A stretch of DNA of 64,000 nt from Trichobilharzia regenti (taxonomy: Eukaryota; Platyhelminthes; Trematoda; Strigeidida; Schistosomatidae), in contig OX235264.1 in the NCBI GenBank assembly GCA_944472135.2, positions 118,635,809-118,699,808 of the forward strand, read 5' to 3'. Numbering within the stretch: position 1 is the first letter of the stretch; each line of letters begins with the position of its first letter. Below are positions 39,210 through 50,886 of this stretch, in pieces. A model generated the notes under the pieces. That model saw nothing but the letters and a program-made list of their open reading frames with translations, had not been told where the DNA came from and did not search any database. The position numbers and the translations under genes were made by a program.

Positions 39210-39830
39210 TGTAGAACTTGGACACTGCAGTAGAATGTTACTCCAAATTAAATATCACTCAGAGATGGAGTATTAACAACTAAATGACGTCTTGAGCATA
39301 GGATGCTGCTAATGATCATATTAATTTTAGTCACACGGTTTCATAATTAACTTAAATATATTTTCTCTCTTACTGTTTCCCCAACTTCCCTTTGCTGTTT
39401 GTTGCCGCTTATCATACATCCGATATAGGTGTTGCATCATACCCATTGCACGTGTGTCTTATTGAGTCGATAAGCAAATATTCGGTGATAAGCTTCTCGC
39501 TCCATCTAACTATATTACTTTTTAATGCTCTAAATCTCTCCACTCTATGTTATGACTACACGTAAGTGAATGCAGTGCAATGGCCGAGCTTTTTTCTAGA
39601 TTAATTAACTGATCAGGGTCACTTATTCGAGGTCTGGCTAAATTTTTATGCTCCAGTAATTCATTTGACTCCGGTCTACGAATGTGATCTACGTAAATGT
39701 ATTCGAATGAACTCTGAATGCATGGTGTACGCTTCTTGGATGAGACTTTCGGGACCAATTGGCATACACAACAGGGTGTGAGGAAAAATAGTCTACTCGA
39801 TGACATTGGCTAGTGGCGCTATATCGTGAA
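39210..39830 (-). mobile_element. Penelope-like element, endonuclease end plus terminal repeat
   Basis: Minus frame 39806-39522 encodes LEHKNLARPRISDPDQLINL then SAIALHSLTCSHNIEWRD, the PLE segment after the GIY-YIG core. Further left are PLE-type tail pieces (MGMMQHLYRMYDKRQQK) and a terminal-repeat part with CTCAAGACGTCATTTAG, a decayed GAAACGTC block. Same family as 58.9-60.3 kb. Confidence 0.65.
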
Positions 39831-39889
39831 TCTGCAGAAATTGGAATAAATGCCCTTGCCGCTGGTTAGGATACTAGTGGATTAAATGT

Positions 39890-40040
39890 CGACAAGCTCG
39901 CCGACTTTTAGTCTAGAGTTTTGAGCTTCAAACTCAGGCGGTGGGTCCGTACTTCTGAATAGTCCCAAACTAGGAGGAAGCAGTTGTCCAGTACTCCCAG
40001 GGGATTTTCCAGTGGTCATATGACCGATATCACCTCATGA
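39890..40040 (+). repeat. Sm-alpha-like SINE (hammerhead type 2), degraded
   Basis: CTGAATAGTCCCAAACTAGG then AGGAAGCAGTTGTCC and AGTACTCCC follow the type 2 hammerhead order with mutated core (CTGAATA, GGAA). The tRNA head is barely visible. Confidence 0.5.
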
Positions 40041-40885
40041 CGACATCCTGTAACTAGTCATATCCTTGCAAATTAACGTTTAAGTTTATCAAATCAACCT
40101 CAGCTATTTCACCGTCAGCGATCAACTTTTTTTATCTGTGCGGAATGGAACATCCGATGAACCATTAGACTTTCAAGGGACTAGAGTTCGATTACTGCGC
40201 TGTGGTGCGATTGTGTATCTTTATGATCTTCATATTGTCGCAAACGATTACACCTTGCAGCAGCTGCAAATTTAATACTTTTACTTCACTGGTTGGGACG
40301 ATGTTAAGAACAGTCTGGCCTTCAGGTTAGGCGGGTCAGGACAATGGGTCAGCAGACTATGTGGTCAAAGATCAGCTCTGGCAGGCCGGTGGACCCACAG
40401 CAAGTAGGAGAGTTATTTCAGGTTGAAGCCAGCCGGAAGCGAGCTTTCATCTGTGCATGCATCATAACTAACTGGCTTCCTACAGAATTGTCAGTCAAAA
40501 TTTAGCAATTTATGAAGAGGCTAACAGCATTTCGGTAGTCATTCTATCATCCTAATCCGACAGAATTTCTATGTGATTCCGTAGACGAGACTACTTTTGT
40601 GAATAATGAAGGGTAGAACCCGAGTGCTTTGTAAACTGTAACCACTTAGTGACCAGTAAAAATGTATGAACTAAGACTATGAGATGAGTAAACGTTACAT
40701 TAAGTTCTTGGTTTATTTTACCACTGTTGTGGAAAGTGTGACTAGCCACGCAAAGTACATCAGATTTGTCTATTTGCTAGGCTGGTAACTCACTCATTCA
40801 AGGTATTCAACCTGACAGACTGCAAGCTGGAAAAGATTTACATCCATTTTTATTTTACTGACTTATCCGGAAGTCTGTTGACGTC
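40041..40885. other. No recognisable feature
   Basis: No coding or repeat signature identified. Confidence 0.35.
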
Positions 40886-41368
40886 TGTGAGGGACTGTCT
40901 AGCGAGCTCAATAACGTAACAAATATGCGAATAAAAATCCAAGTTAATGAGATGATAGTGTGACAATATACTATCAAAAATACAGTAATGAGTTATATTA
41001 ATTAAAAGGTTAATTGAATATACAGTTCAAGTCCACGTCGACAAATGATTTATATAGTCCACAGAAGCGTTTACTGCTGGAACCGTGTCTACTGGTAGAA
41101 GCTGTGTACCGGTTGTAGAGTTGTCTTCGGATGAGGATAATAGGTTTCTGCAATAAATCCAAAGTATACAACATGGCTATGAGTGGAGCAAGTAGACAGT
41201 GTAGAGCAGCGAGAAGACAAAGCTACCAACAGTACATTGTATTTCAGATCGTACTCGTAAGTTATCTGTTTTTAAACATGAATCGTTTTAAGCGAAAGTC
41301 ATGTACAATGTCTCTTATTTCAACGTCTAACAAAAAAAGTGTACAATCATGTTGTTACGTACTCCACA
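40886..41368 (-). repeat. Solo LTR (full length) of the CsRn1-type gypsy family, diverged
   Basis: About 483 bp with ends TGTGGAGTACG...CCCTCACA on the minus strand. It aligns along its whole length with 43289-43768, including the AGAAGCTGTGTACCGGTTG and GTTGTCTTCGGATGA blocks. It ends exactly where the polypurine tract of the complete element begins, so it defines the real LTR size. No target duplication is evident, so it is old. Confidence 0.65.
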
Positions 41369-41849
41369 AGCGAATCAAACAGAACAAAACACGCCTCCAG
41401 TCAGCAGTTTGACAGCAAGCAGGACTCCCAAAGAGCTACTTTGAGTCTATTTTAAATGTGACATTACCAGTAAAAATAATTTGATTTATTCCAAAACGTT
41501 ATTTATGATGCCGTGTGGAATCCTGAGCATTTGATACAATATTGTATCTAATTTACTTGACAACATCAAAAAACAAAAATAAAAAGGTGATAATACAGGA
41601 TTGCAAATGGCCACTACTTTGGTTTTAGCGGTAAAACTACACAAAAAGTGTAAAATAGTGATAATAATGTTAACACCTGAAATTATTGGGTAACTAAAAT
41701 GGTGTCACCATAAATTACAATTAGGAGGAGATAAAAGGACCATTTATTTCGCTAATTTCATAGTAAGTTACATGCTTAACATTCTCACTATCATATCAGA
41801 CACAGGCAAAAAGGGTATCGTTGGGCTTTTGTACTTGGTTGTATGAGCA

Positions 41850-42193
41850 TGTGGTGAGAGCTGTCTGCAAGCCAAAACTTTAAGCAAAAATTTACGTCAG
41901 TATTTACGTTCCAAGTTGGTCATCAGAAAAGATGAGAACAAAGCCTAACCTTGAGGAACTCAAGAACCAATCACAGCAGACGTAACGTAGGCAGATACGA
42001 TTGACAGACTTTACTGTATAGGAAATGACCACAAGAGATGACAGAATAACCTTCAGCAAGAAAACAACCAATCAGAAGAAGTTGCTGCTTCTCTGCTAAT
42101 AATAACGAATCATAATGTACATAAAAATCTATAAATATCTTTTGTTTTGCTCAGTAAATGATCTGTTGACTGACTTTTGTCTTCCGTCGTTAC
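41850..42193 (-). repeat. Solo LTR inserted in LINE (same family as 25054 and 60935)
   Basis: Minus-strand start TAACGACGGAAGAC, end CTCTCACCACA. It is flanked by GAGCA on both sides (41845-41849 and 42194-42198), and LINE coding sequence resumes on both sides. Confidence 0.65.
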
Positions 42194-42639
42194 GAGCATA
42201 TGGGTTTTTATAAATACTTCTAGACCTACCTGATGAGATTCAAGGGAAAGTTTGAGAATGGATAATATGGATTTACACCATTTCTCACATGAATTTAGAT
42301 GTCTTTCGATTTTAGAAGTAACGAGCTCATTTATTGGTACACTACTTGCCTTACTGACAACCTGTAATACCCTGTGCATTATGACATAGTCCCTTTAAAG
42401 TCATCCAGAAAGGACTAAGGCGGAGCAGCAAAATACAATCGGTAAGATGCAAGAGTTAACAAATTGTAGAAGTAGAAGAGATTGATTGATTCCGGAGTGT
42501 CTTAATTTCTTAATGTAGTACGTCAGGCAGAACATTTTCTTGGACATTGGAAAATTGGCGTGACCAAGAAAAGTCTGAAAAAGATAGAGCTATTCAGATG
42601 AATTTAATGCGTGACTAAGTTACTATTTCACTGCCCACT

Positions 42640-42765
42640 ATATTTTTATGTTTATTTTTGATTACAGCTTGATTCCACACTGTATTTTTGGTACATATAT
42701 GGAATTTTCAGCATGGATATCGGTAGCCCAAATTTCGCAGGCCGACCATTGATATCTTGTGGAAG
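42640..42765 (-). repeat. SINE with CR1-LINE tail, 5'-truncated
   Basis: The minus strand reads GGCCTGCGAAATTTGGGCTA, a GATATCCATGCTGAAAATTC stretch, then GTGTGGAATCAAGCTG and an A-rich tail. It is the 3' half of the SINE seen at 13.55 and 16.03 kb. The tRNA head is absent. Confidence 0.65.
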
Positions 42766-43288
42766 AACCAGTTCTTCAGGATTGTGTGTAAATTTACAGA
42801 TGAAGTTGGTAATCTGACATTTAGAAAGATTTAAGGTAAAACCATTTGGCTAAAACCGGTGGCCAATATCCAACAGAAAGATATTTAGTTCGAAACAGTC
42901 AGATTCGGACAAAACTGACAAATAGACAGTCAGGTCACCAGCGTATGTGATTTCTTCCGAAAGATGCAAGTCATGTAAGAAGAAAGAAAAAAAGACGAGG
43001 AGAGGGGACAGCAACCTGAGGAACTCCAACTTCGGTAAGCAGGGCAGAAGAAGATTTTTCTTTATATACAGTATACTGCATTCCATTTGATAAATAAGAA
43101 TGCAACCTGTAAACAGCTCAAAATAAGGTTTATGTCAGGGAAAGCTTATTTAACAAAAGCCATCTAGGTACTCAGTCGAAAGCAAATGTATAATCGAGGA
43201 AGGTACACAACGTACATATATTTTGCCCCTTTGTCTAAGGGGGAGAAAGTGTTATGATATAATGCAGAGGCAACTTCTAAGGTACTTC

Positions 43289-43768
43289 TGTAGGGGACTA
43301 ATATTAGAGTTCACTAACATTCCAAGTATAAAAGTAATAATCCAAGTCAGTGGAGTGTTAAATCACAATATATTACCAAAAATACAGTGACGAGTTATAG
43401 CAACAAAAAGGATTACTTGGTTATAAAGTGTAAGTCCTCGGCTACAAATTAATTATATAATCCACAGGCACGTTAACTGTTTGGACTGCGTCTGCTGTAG
43501 CTGCTGTGTTCCGGTTGTAGAAATGTCTTCGGATGAAAGTAGTAGGCTCCTACAATAAATCCAAAGTTACAACACGGTGTGAGTGGAGCAAGTAAGTAGA
43601 GGTGACCAGGGAGAAGACGAAGTCTCCAACAGCAGAGTGTATTTTTCAATCGTACACGGAAATTATGTATATTTCAACAAGAAGCGATTTAAACAAAAAT
43701 TATGTACAATATCTCGAATTTATACAAGTACCTAAAAAGTGTACAATCACATTGTTACGTACTCAACA
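43289..43768 (-). repeat. 3' LTR of the gypsy element
   Basis: Minus strand TGTTGAGTACG...CCCCTACA, 480 bp, preceded by the purine tract at about 43771-43780. Its last 266 bp equal the upstream LTR. It aligns over its full length with the solo LTR at 40886-41368. Confidence 0.75.
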
Positions 43769-44243
43769 CGGCTCCCCCCTAGAGGTCCGGAGAGACAACC
43801 GGAAAATGATACGTAAAACTATGAAGTAAATAATAATAGTAATAGCAACTTTTGGATAAAAATAGGGATATATTACAACATGCATAAACGCGAGAAGGTA
43901 TGTGAATCATGTAAAGTCTGAAAGCATATACAATAAGTTCAGCAATAAAAATTGAAATAGAAAGTCATGTCACTTAAATTTGCACTAACCATGAACATAG
44001 ATTTTTAATGTATAAAGAAAAATATGTAAATACACAGTAATTAAGGAGGGGAAAGAAACATTAAAAAAAATATGGATTAAAGATCAGTAGTTTTTGGAAA
44101 GGACACTACCTGTTTTTTTGGTGAGGTACATATAAATAAATAATAGTGATAGTAACATCAAAGTTTACGACGAAATACTAACGGTCATGATGATAATGTC
44201 TAAACGAAAAAGATAATAATAATTTTTAATTATTTTTCTTTTG

Positions 44244-47200
44244 TTAGTCCTCAAAATGAACGTAGCGAGCCGGTTTACTGATTTGCCGACCACTACGTGT
44301 TTGATATGGAGGGAGGATAAGACTTGGTGCCGGTGGAGTGGAATCGGATGTTTGATTATTTGATTGCGCAGTTGCCGATGTAGATTCGAAGTCGTTGTCG
44401 GTGTATGCGGGTTTGATTCGATCAATGGAAATAGTCTCTCGTTTTCCATTCTTGTTCACGGTAAAGTGTTTGTCTGAACGTTTAATAACTTGAAAGGGTC
44501 CTTCGTATGGAGGTTGCAATCCTTTTCTGATGGCGTCGACTCGAATGAAGACGAATTTGCAAGTTTGTAGATGTTTGTTGATCTGATCTCGTCGGGGAGA
44601 TTGTCGAGGTGCTGTTGGTTGAAGTTGAAGCATTTGTCTAGTTAATCGGTTAGTGAAGTCGGCAATGTTCACGTCTGTGGAATCGGCTGAGGGGACTAGC
44701 TGTCCAGGCAAGGTTAGGTTGGTGCCATAGACAAGTTGAGCCGGTGTACATCCTAAATCTTCTTTGATAGTAGATCGGATACCAAGTAAAATCAAAGGTA
44801 AGTATTCACTCCACTTAGATGTATCATTCTGCGCCATCAGGGAGCTTTTCAGTTGTCTGTGGAATCTTTCCACTAGACCATTCGCTGCCGGATGATAGGC
44901 TGTTGTGGAGATATGTTTCACTCCCAGAAGTCTCGTCAGTTCGCGAAAGAGTGTCGATTGGAATTGAGGACCGCGGTCGGATGTAATAGTAGTTGGTACA
45001 CCGTAGTTTGACACCCAACGGTCGAGAAAAACTAAAGCAACGTTTTCAGCAGATATGTCGTTTAAGGGGCATGCAATAGCCCAACGAGTAAATCTATCAA
45101 TCGCTGTCAGGATATGTGTATATCCCCTTGATGTTGGCAATGGTCCCACGATATCTATATGGATATGCTGAAATCTCCTTTCGGGTAATTTAAACGTCTT
45201 CGGGGTTGTAATAGTGTGGCGGTGTACTTTGGAGCATTGGCATTGGATACATTCTCGTGCCCATCTCCGAATGTCAGAGTTCATTTTAGGCCACACGAAG
45301 CGTTCGCTGATCAGCCTGACCGTGGCGCGTACTCCAGGGTGGGAAAGCGAATGTAAATGTTCGAACAATGCTTTTCGGCAACTGAGAGGGACAAATGGAC
45401 GATTAGTGCCGGTAGATACATCGCAGACTATGGTTGCATCTGATAAGGGGATAGGCACATCTTTGAGTTGTAAGGAAGAGTTTCTGCGGCAGGTTTGGAG
45501 TTCAACGTCATCTCGTTGTAATTGAGCCATACGATCAAGACTGATGTCTACCGACGTTTGGAGCTGGTTAATGTCACTTCTTGAAAGAGAATCGGCTACC
45601 ACGTTCGCATCCCCTTTGATGTACTGAATGTCGGTTGAAAATTGGGAGATATAATCCAACTGTCTGGCTTCTCTAGGGGAGTGTTTATCAAGTGAAGTAG
45701 TGAAAGCATGACACAGGGGCTTGTGGTCAGTAAAAATAGTGAAATGCCGGCCCTGTAGTAAGTAACTGAAATGCTTCACTGCAAGATATATGGCCAGCAA
45801 TTCTCTCCCAAAAGTGCTGTATCGTGTCTGAGCCGGTTCCAACTTCTTAGAAAAGAATGCGAGTGGGGTGACTTCGCCCTTCATCTTTTGTTGTAATACT
45901 GCCCCTACAGCTACTTGGGAGGCATCTGTGCACAAAATAAGCGACGCTTCGGGGTTGATATGGGATAGCATAGTAACTCTGGATAAGGCATCTTTTGCGT
46001 TGCAAAATGATTCGCGTGCTTCAGCTGACCACTGAAACTTTTTAGGATCATTTTTAAGGAGGTCGGTTAACGGCTGGACGATGGAGGCACACGAAGGAAT
46101 GAAACGCCGATAGAAATTAAACATCCCCAAAAAACGTCTGACCTTCTTGAGTGAATCTGGTTCGGGGAAGTTTTTGATGGACTCTATCTTTTCCTCCGTA
46201 GGCGTAATACCATTCGTGGTTATGTGGTGTCCCAGAAACTGTATAGAGGAGACACCGAATATGCACTTTTTGGGGTTAATGACGACTCCATATTGCTCAA
46301 ATCGTTGAAATAAGATGGTGAGGTGATCAGTATGTTCTTCGGGCGACGAGCTAGCAATTAAAACGTCATCGATATATACAAATACAAAGTCCAAACCTTG
46401 TGTGACCTGATCCATGAAACGTTGGAAGGATTGTGCTGCGTTCTTTAGGCCAAATGGCATGCGGAGAAATTCAAACAAACCGAAAGGTGTGATGATGGCC
46501 GTTTTTTCGATATCCTCTTGGGCAACTGGTATTTGGTGATAGGCCCTGACCAAGTCTACTTTAGAAAAAATGGTTTTTCCGTGTAATGTCAGGGAGAAAT
46601 CATGAAGATGAGGAATAGGATAACGGTCGGGAACTGTGGCATTGTTTAAATGTCGGTAATCCCCACATGGCCTCCAATCATGATCAGCTTTAGGCACCAT
46701 GTGTAAGGGCGAAGACCAAGGACTATTGGAGGGTCTGATGATGCCGAGCTGCATCATGTGTTCAAATTCTGCCTTGGCTGCTGCCAATTTGTCCGGGGGT
46801 AATCTACGGGGACGAGCACGAACTGGTTGACCCGTAGTAACTATCTTGTGAGTAACTGTGTGAGGGACGTCCTCGATGTTGTACGACGGCTTAAGAATTT
46901 TAGGGAAACGGTGAAGTAGGGAGGAAAAAGGGCAATCTGCTGGTCTTTCAATACTGATATTATAGACAGAATAGCTGGAGATAATTCCATGGATCTTTAG
47001 ATGGGTGTTGTTATCAATCAGTTTTTTATTGTTGACGTCAACTAACAGGTTGAAATTACTCAAGAAATCTGCTCCGAGGATGGCGTGACTGACGTCGGCT
47101 ACTATGAAAATCCATGTGAAACGCCGACGTAAACCTAGATCCAGTATGAGGGATTGCTCTCCATACGTCTGTATGCTTGTGTGGTTAGCTGCCCGGAGAG

Positions 47201-47354
47201 ACAGTTTTCCGGGTGTCCGTGTAGATCGCCTGGATAGTGAAGGAGGGATTACGCTAACTTCTGCTCCCGTGTCTACCAGGAATAAAGTGTCTGAAGTTTT
47301 ATCCTTCACATAGAAGAGGCGACTTGTTTGCTTGCCAGTAACAGCTGTCGCCAT
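44244..47354 (-). CDS. pol: Pol polyprotein: protease, reverse transcriptase, RNase H, integrase
   Basis: About 1036 codons, intact. Start chosen at ATG 47354, because the open frame upstream holds only a GTG. Protease [14 protein letters not shown] near residue 30; RT with [34 protein letters not shown] and the catalytic [11 protein letters not shown]; RNase H with [14 protein letters not shown] and FTDHKPL; integrase with a zinc-binding [18 protein letters not shown] and CIQCQCSK, then [25 protein letters not shown] and [15 protein letters not shown] (D,D,E). The tail has [15 protein letters not shown] and no chromodomain. No stop or frameshift was seen, so the protein could be functional. 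Confidence 0.93.
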   Translation of the reverse strand: MATAVTGKQTSRLFYVKDKTSDTLFLVDTGAEVSVIPPSLSRRSTRTPGKLSLRAANHTSIQTYGEQSLILDLGLRRRFTWIFIVADVSHAILGADFLSNFNLLVDVNNKKLIDNNTHLKIHGIISSYSVYNISIERPADCPFSSLLHRFPKILKPSYNIEDVPHTVTHKIVTTGQPVRARPRRLPPDKLAAAKAEFEHMMQLGIIRPSNSPWSSPLHMVPKADHDWRPCGDYRHLNNATVPDRYPIPHLHDFSLTLHGKTIFSKVDLVRAYHQIPVAQEDIEKTAIITPFGLFEFLRMPFGLKNAAQSFQRFMDQVTQGLDFVFVYIDDVLIASSSPEEHTDHLTILFQRFEQYGVVINPKKCIFGVSSIQFLGHHITTNGITPTEEKIESIKNFPEPDSLKKVRRFLGMFNFYRRFIPSCASIVQPLTDLLKNDPKKFQWSAEARESFCNAKDALSRVTMLSHINPEASLILCTDASQVAVGAVLQQKMKGEVTPLAFFSKKLEPAQTRYSTFGRELLAIYLAVKHFSYLLQGRHFTIFTDHKPLCHAFTTSLDKHSPREARQLDYISQFSTDIQYIKGDANVVADSLSRSDINQLQTSVDISLDRMAQLQRDDVELQTCRRNSSLQLKDVPIPLSDATIVCDVSTGTNRPFVPLSCRKALFEHLHSLSHPGVRATVRLISERFVWPKMNSDIRRWARECIQCQCSKVHRHTITTPKTFKLPERRFQHIHIDIVGPLPTSRGYTHILTAIDRFTRWAIACPLNDISAENVALVFLDRWVSNYGVPTTITSDRGPQFQSTLFRELTRLLGVKHISTTAYHPAANGLVERFHRQLKSSLMAQNDTSKWSEYLPLILLGIRSTIKEDLGCTPAQLVYGTNLTLPGQLVPSADSTDVNIADFTNRLTRQMLQLQPTAPRQSPRRDQINKHLQTCKFVFIRVDAIRKGLQPPYEGPFQVIKRSDKHFTVNKNGKRETISIDRIKPAYTDNDFESTSATAQSNNQTSDSTPPAPSLILPPYQTRSGRQISKPARYVHFED

Positions 47355-48241
47355 CACTGTCTGGCTGAGGCGTTTCCCTGAGCCTGGTTGGCTTCGCTAA
47401 AGCTGCACGGTTTTACACATTTCAGGGCATGACGTCCAAACTTCCAGTGATACCAGCATATATTGCTATCCCGAGAAGACGTGTAAGAACGCTGTCGTGA
47501 GAAGGATCGTCGTCGTGATGGTGACCTTCTTTGTGAAGTCCGTCTCCGGACTTGTCGATCAGACTTATTAGTTTCCAAATTGTCAATCCTTGCCGCTAAG
47601 TCTGCAATGGCGGCGAGTATCGGTGTGTCTGCCGTGGGTGTGGAATGACACGGTGTGGCACTATCAGATGCTACGTGACTTATGGTGTTATCGGATAAAA
47701 CATCCAAAATACTATCTGCCATGTCACTTAGTTGGTCTAAGTCATACGACTTTCCTGAGATGATTAAAATTTGCTGGACATTTCTAGGTAAACGTTGCAA
47801 CCACATCTGTTTCAGCACTACCTCGTCTACTTTATGGTGTCCGATTAACTGGCGCATGTGCCTGAGCAGCTGGGATGGTTTACGTGGGCCTAGTTCACAG
47901 CCTGTGAGCAATTGTTGGATTCTTTTCTCATCCGACAAACTGGTACGTTGTATGAGGAGGGCTTTAAGTTTATCAAATTGATGTTCCGTCGGAGGATCTT
48001 CGATGAAATCGCTGATTTCTGTCAATACTGACGGAGGGAGTTCTGCCAGCACCATACCATATTTGGCTATTTGGGACTTAATGCCCCGTGCTTCTAGCAA
48101 CGGTTCAATTACCGCAAACCAAATCCTTGGTTCTGCGAAACCGTATTGGGGTAAACGAAAATCAGTGATGGCATTTATTGTGGCATTTGTCTCGCTATTA
48201 GTTGTCTGCTCGTTTGATGTACCGGACTGAGGTGATGACAT
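47354..48241 (-). CDS. gag: Gag polyprotein of CsRn1-clade gypsy element
   Basis: 295 codons, intact. The N-terminal capsid region ([63 protein letters not shown]) is typical of arthropod and trematode gypsy Gags. An Arg/Ser-rich stretch follows ([20 protein letters not shown]), then [14 protein letters not shown], a CX2HX5HX3C finger (CHHC). The TGA stop overlaps the pol ATG by one base (TGATG). Confidence 0.9.
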   Translation of the reverse strand: MSSPQSGTSNEQTTNSETNATINAITDFRLPQYGFAEPRIWFAVIEPLLEARGIKSQIAKYGMVLAELPPSVLTEISDFIEDPPTEHQFDKLKALLIQRTSLSDEKRIQQLLTGCELGPRKPSQLLRHMRQLIGHHKVDEVVLKQMWLQRLPRNVQQILIISGKSYDLDQLSDMADSILDVLSDNTISHVASDSATPCHSTPTADTPILAAIADLAARIDNLETNKSDRQVRRRTSQRRSPSRRRSFSRQRSYTSSRDSNICWYHWKFGRHALKCVKPCSFSEANQAQGNASARQ

Positions 48242-48354
48242 TATAATATGAGGTTATTGGTGCAAATTAGGATACAAATATAAACCACACACAAAATCAC
48301 AATGAATATAAAAATAGCAAAAATAAGAATATAAATATGCCAAAATAATCCGTG

Positions 48355-48374
48355 TTCTTATCGGGCTCACCAAT
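48355..48374 (-). promoter_or_regulatory. Primer binding site, tRNA-Trp type
   Basis: The minus strand reads TGGTGAGCCCGATAAG a few bases inside the 5' LTR. Its complement, TCGGGCTCACCA, differs at one position from the tRNA-Trp end TCGGGGTCACCA (recalled from memory). Confidence 0.6.
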
Positions 48375-48379
48375 TAATT

Positions 48380-48645
48380 TGTAGGGGACTAATATTAGAG
48401 TTCACTAACATTCCAAGTATAAAAGTAATAATCCAAGTCAGTGGAGTGTTAAATCACAATATATTACCAAAAATACAGTGACGAGTTATAGCAACAAAAA
48501 GGATTACTTGGTTATAAAGTGTAAGTCCTCGGCTACAAATTAATTATATAATCCACAGGCACGTTAACTGTTTGGACTGCGTCTGCTGTAGCTGCTGTGT
48601 TCCGGTTGTAGAAATGTCTTCGGATGAAAGTAGTAGGCTCCTACA
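48380..48645 (-). repeat. 5' LTR of the gypsy element, apparently lacking U3
   Basis: 266 bp, TGTAGGAGCC...CCCCTACA. It starts at the equivalent of position 43554 of the 3' LTR and is flanked directly by the CTTC duplication and LINE sequence. The missing part would hold the normal promoter region. Confidence 0.75.
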
Positions 48646-48649
48646 CTTC

Positions 48650-49034
48650 TGCCATGCCTATAAGCAAATTGTTTGAGCTCAATAATACTTTTTAAGGAGG
48701 GTACAAGTTTGTGTAAGAGTGATTTCTCTATTAATTTCAAAAAAGGCGAGTTGATTTCAACAGGTGTAAATTCAACATTAATACCAGAATCTGGTTTGGG
48801 TACAGAGATGATTTTAATATCCATCCACTCAGTGGGTACTACATTGCTGGGAAAGGAAGTATTAAATATGTTTGTAAGTGGGTAACATAAAATATTAGCA
48901 CATCTCTTGAGGACAAAAGCATGTGCACCATCATGACGTAGGCTCTGGAAAGGTTTCTGAGATCTGAAGAATTTAAGAACATCAAAAGTTGCAACAGCAG
49001 AAGACAAGACACGGAAGCCAAGGTAATTTTTCAA
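48650..49034 (-). pseudogene. LINE RT fragment right of the gypsy insertion
   Basis: Encodes AHAFVLKRCANILCYPLTNI, IKIISVPKPDSGINV and FAYRHGRS. The last codon is cut by the gypsy target duplication and continues at 43284 leftwards as STLEV. Confidence 0.75.
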
Positions 49035-49048
49035 GTGATCAAATTTAT

Positions 49049-49063
49049 ATATATATATATATC
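49049..49063. repeat. (TA)n microsatellite
   Basis: Short alternating TA run within the LINE remnant. Confidence 0.7.
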
Positions 49064-49089
49064 AGTCTCCAATCTAAGCATCCAATACA

Positions 49090-49310
49090 GTCCTATAGGA
49101 GGTCAATCGCTAGCCCAAATAGCTGAGTGGCAAGTTCTCTAACTGCAACACCGGGTTAAACGGGTTCGATTGTGAGAAAGGACATGAATTCCTTCAAGGT
49201 TGCAGATACGCCTTGATGACGAGTACCAACAAGCATGAAAGCTAGGTCCAACCAAGGTTTCCTGCGGCCGATTGCCTACAACCATCTAATATATACATAG
49301 TTTTATATTC
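49090..49310 (+). repeat. Sm-alpha-like SINE (hammerhead type 3)
   Basis: The tRNA-like head has CCAAATAGCTGAGTGGCAAG and B box ACGGGTTCGATTG. Then comes GATGACGAGTACCAACAAGC, ATGAAAGCTAGGTCC and a tail with CAACCATCTAATAT. The stem II sequence (GTACC-AACA-AGCAT) differs from types 1 and 2. The first core C is mutated. Confidence 0.6.
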
Positions 49311-50060
49311 ACTAGCCAACCATTGAGTGTATGATTTGGCTTACATTAAATGACATGAAATAGAATGCTAATATATATACAGTATTCCGTTGATAATGCA
49401 GCCATGAACTGTGGGAATATGTGAGAATAATATTCCATTGGAACACATTGTCTGTATCACATCACCACAAAGTGTTGAAACCATGAAAGTCACTGACCTT
49501 GTTACTCGTTACTTTGAGGAACAAAGCATTATTTGGAGAGCATGTGAAAGATTGGCTAGAAGTATTTATATCAACCAGTAATTTCATTAAAGTCTCCATA
49601 TGTCTGAGGGAATTCTACATGACAAAAGTCTTTTGATTATAAAAAGGGTTCCGTATTTCGATTTTAGATGTGATTAAGATGTTAATCCTGTTTAAATCAG
49701 ATATATCTTTAGATTTCTACAACCGCCCATTTTCTCTTCGTGGACTTTTGAAATGAGGCGAAGAGAAAGGGTCAAGTCATTTGAATAATGTCTGTTTAGG
49801 ACAACATACGTCGAGGCAGAATTTAAAACAGTGAGTTATATTAGGGATAGTGAGGGCAGTGCTACTTATATAATCAGATATAAGTAGTATATCAGTAAAC
49901 GAGTTCAGAAAAGTAACAGTAGTATGTTTCGGATACTGAAAAAAGCGACCGGAAAAGATGAGAAATGTGAATAGAAGGTTAGCGACATTGTGTAGCATCC
50001 AACAAGCTATCGAATCTGGTGCAAATGAAGCAGTGGAGATATGTTGTGCCAAATTTATTT

Positions 50061-50770
50061 AGCTACAATGGGTTTGTTTTAATAAGCATTCCTCCGAGCC
50101 TCATCGGTCTTTTCTTCTTTATAATGGTGTCATTCAGGGTGTGCAGTACACCATTGTCAACACACCAGTACAGTACTCTAGTAAATTGCAGCATTCATAA
50201 TAAGAATAAAACAAGAAAAAATAAAAATTATTAAGAATAAATCAAAAAGAACATGGAAATATCACAATGATAACAGACAGTTTAGGTTTGAAGGAGATCA
50301 TTTAGTTGAAATAATCTGATAAATATCATTACGGTAAACACATTGTTCAGCAAGAATTTCCCCATCAATCTTTCCACTACAGAGAAGATGTTATCACTCC
50401 AAAGAATATTAAAACCCACAGTTAAAATCGTACTATTTATTTATTGCACTACTAAATAAACCATTTCTTCCACCCTTACAATGCCAAACTTTATTGTTAT
50501 TGTATTTCTTATATTTATAATCCTCTCAATTTTTTGTTTTGTATTTTTTTGTTTTTTCATAAGTGTGAACATCATTTAAGCTGTGTGAATACCTGTTAAT
50601 TTTGTATTTCCCCTCACCATTATACTATATCAACAGAACCTTAGATTCAATAATCTATAACATGCTAAAATTTCCAAATTGAATCGACAATACTGTTTGA
50701 AACAAACTCACTGTTATTATTATTATATTTAATAATCTCACTTCGTGCTTCGAATATTTTTGACTTTATA
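50061..50770. other. No recognisable feature
   Basis: Very AT-rich; no further LINE coding sequence recognised upstream of 50060. Confidence 0.4.
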
Positions 50771-50886
50771 TCGTATTATTATTATTATTGCTCCCTTGGG
50801 TTCCTAGTGGAACATAGGGCTTCAACTGCACGTCTCCACCTGCCACTTCTGTCTTCTGCTGTACTTTTCACCTGCATCCGTGTTAG

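Larger units (their letters stand above)
43289..48645 (-). mobile_element. CsRn1-clade Ty3/gypsy LTR retrotransposon, intact gag and pol
   Basis: 5357 bp between 4-bp duplications CTTC (43285-43288 and 48646-48649); removing it with one CTTC restores the host LINE frame. The terminal 266 bp at both ends (43289-43554 and 48380-48645) look identical. PBS TGGTGAGCCCGATAAG sits next to the upstream LTR and matches the 3' end of tRNA-Trp almost fully, as known for the CsRn1 clade. Gag has a CHHC rather than CCHC finger, also a CsRn1-clade trait. The 3' LTR seems to be 480 bp (43289-43768, next to a GGGGGGAG polypurine tract), so the 5' LTR lacks about 214 bp of U3. Confidence 0.9.
41700..50060 (-). 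mobile_element. CR1-type LINE (dead), split by gypsy, solo LTR and SINE insertions
   Basis: Minus-strand pieces match the LINE at 4.8-7.5 kb in order: FLNSFTDILLIS and CFKFCLDVCCPK (about 50050-49777), AHAFVLKRCANILCYPLTNI and ELKQFAYRHGRS (49034-48650), STLEVASALYHNT (43284 leftwards), LSPLLVFFSFFLHDLHLSE with TYAGDL (the YADD box decayed to YAGD; 43086-42850), VVSKASSVPINELV (42379-42110) and HTTKYKSPTIPFL (near 41840). Insertions: solo LTR 41850-42193, SINE ~42640-42765, gypsy 43289-48645, SINE 49090-49310. Confidence 0.75.
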
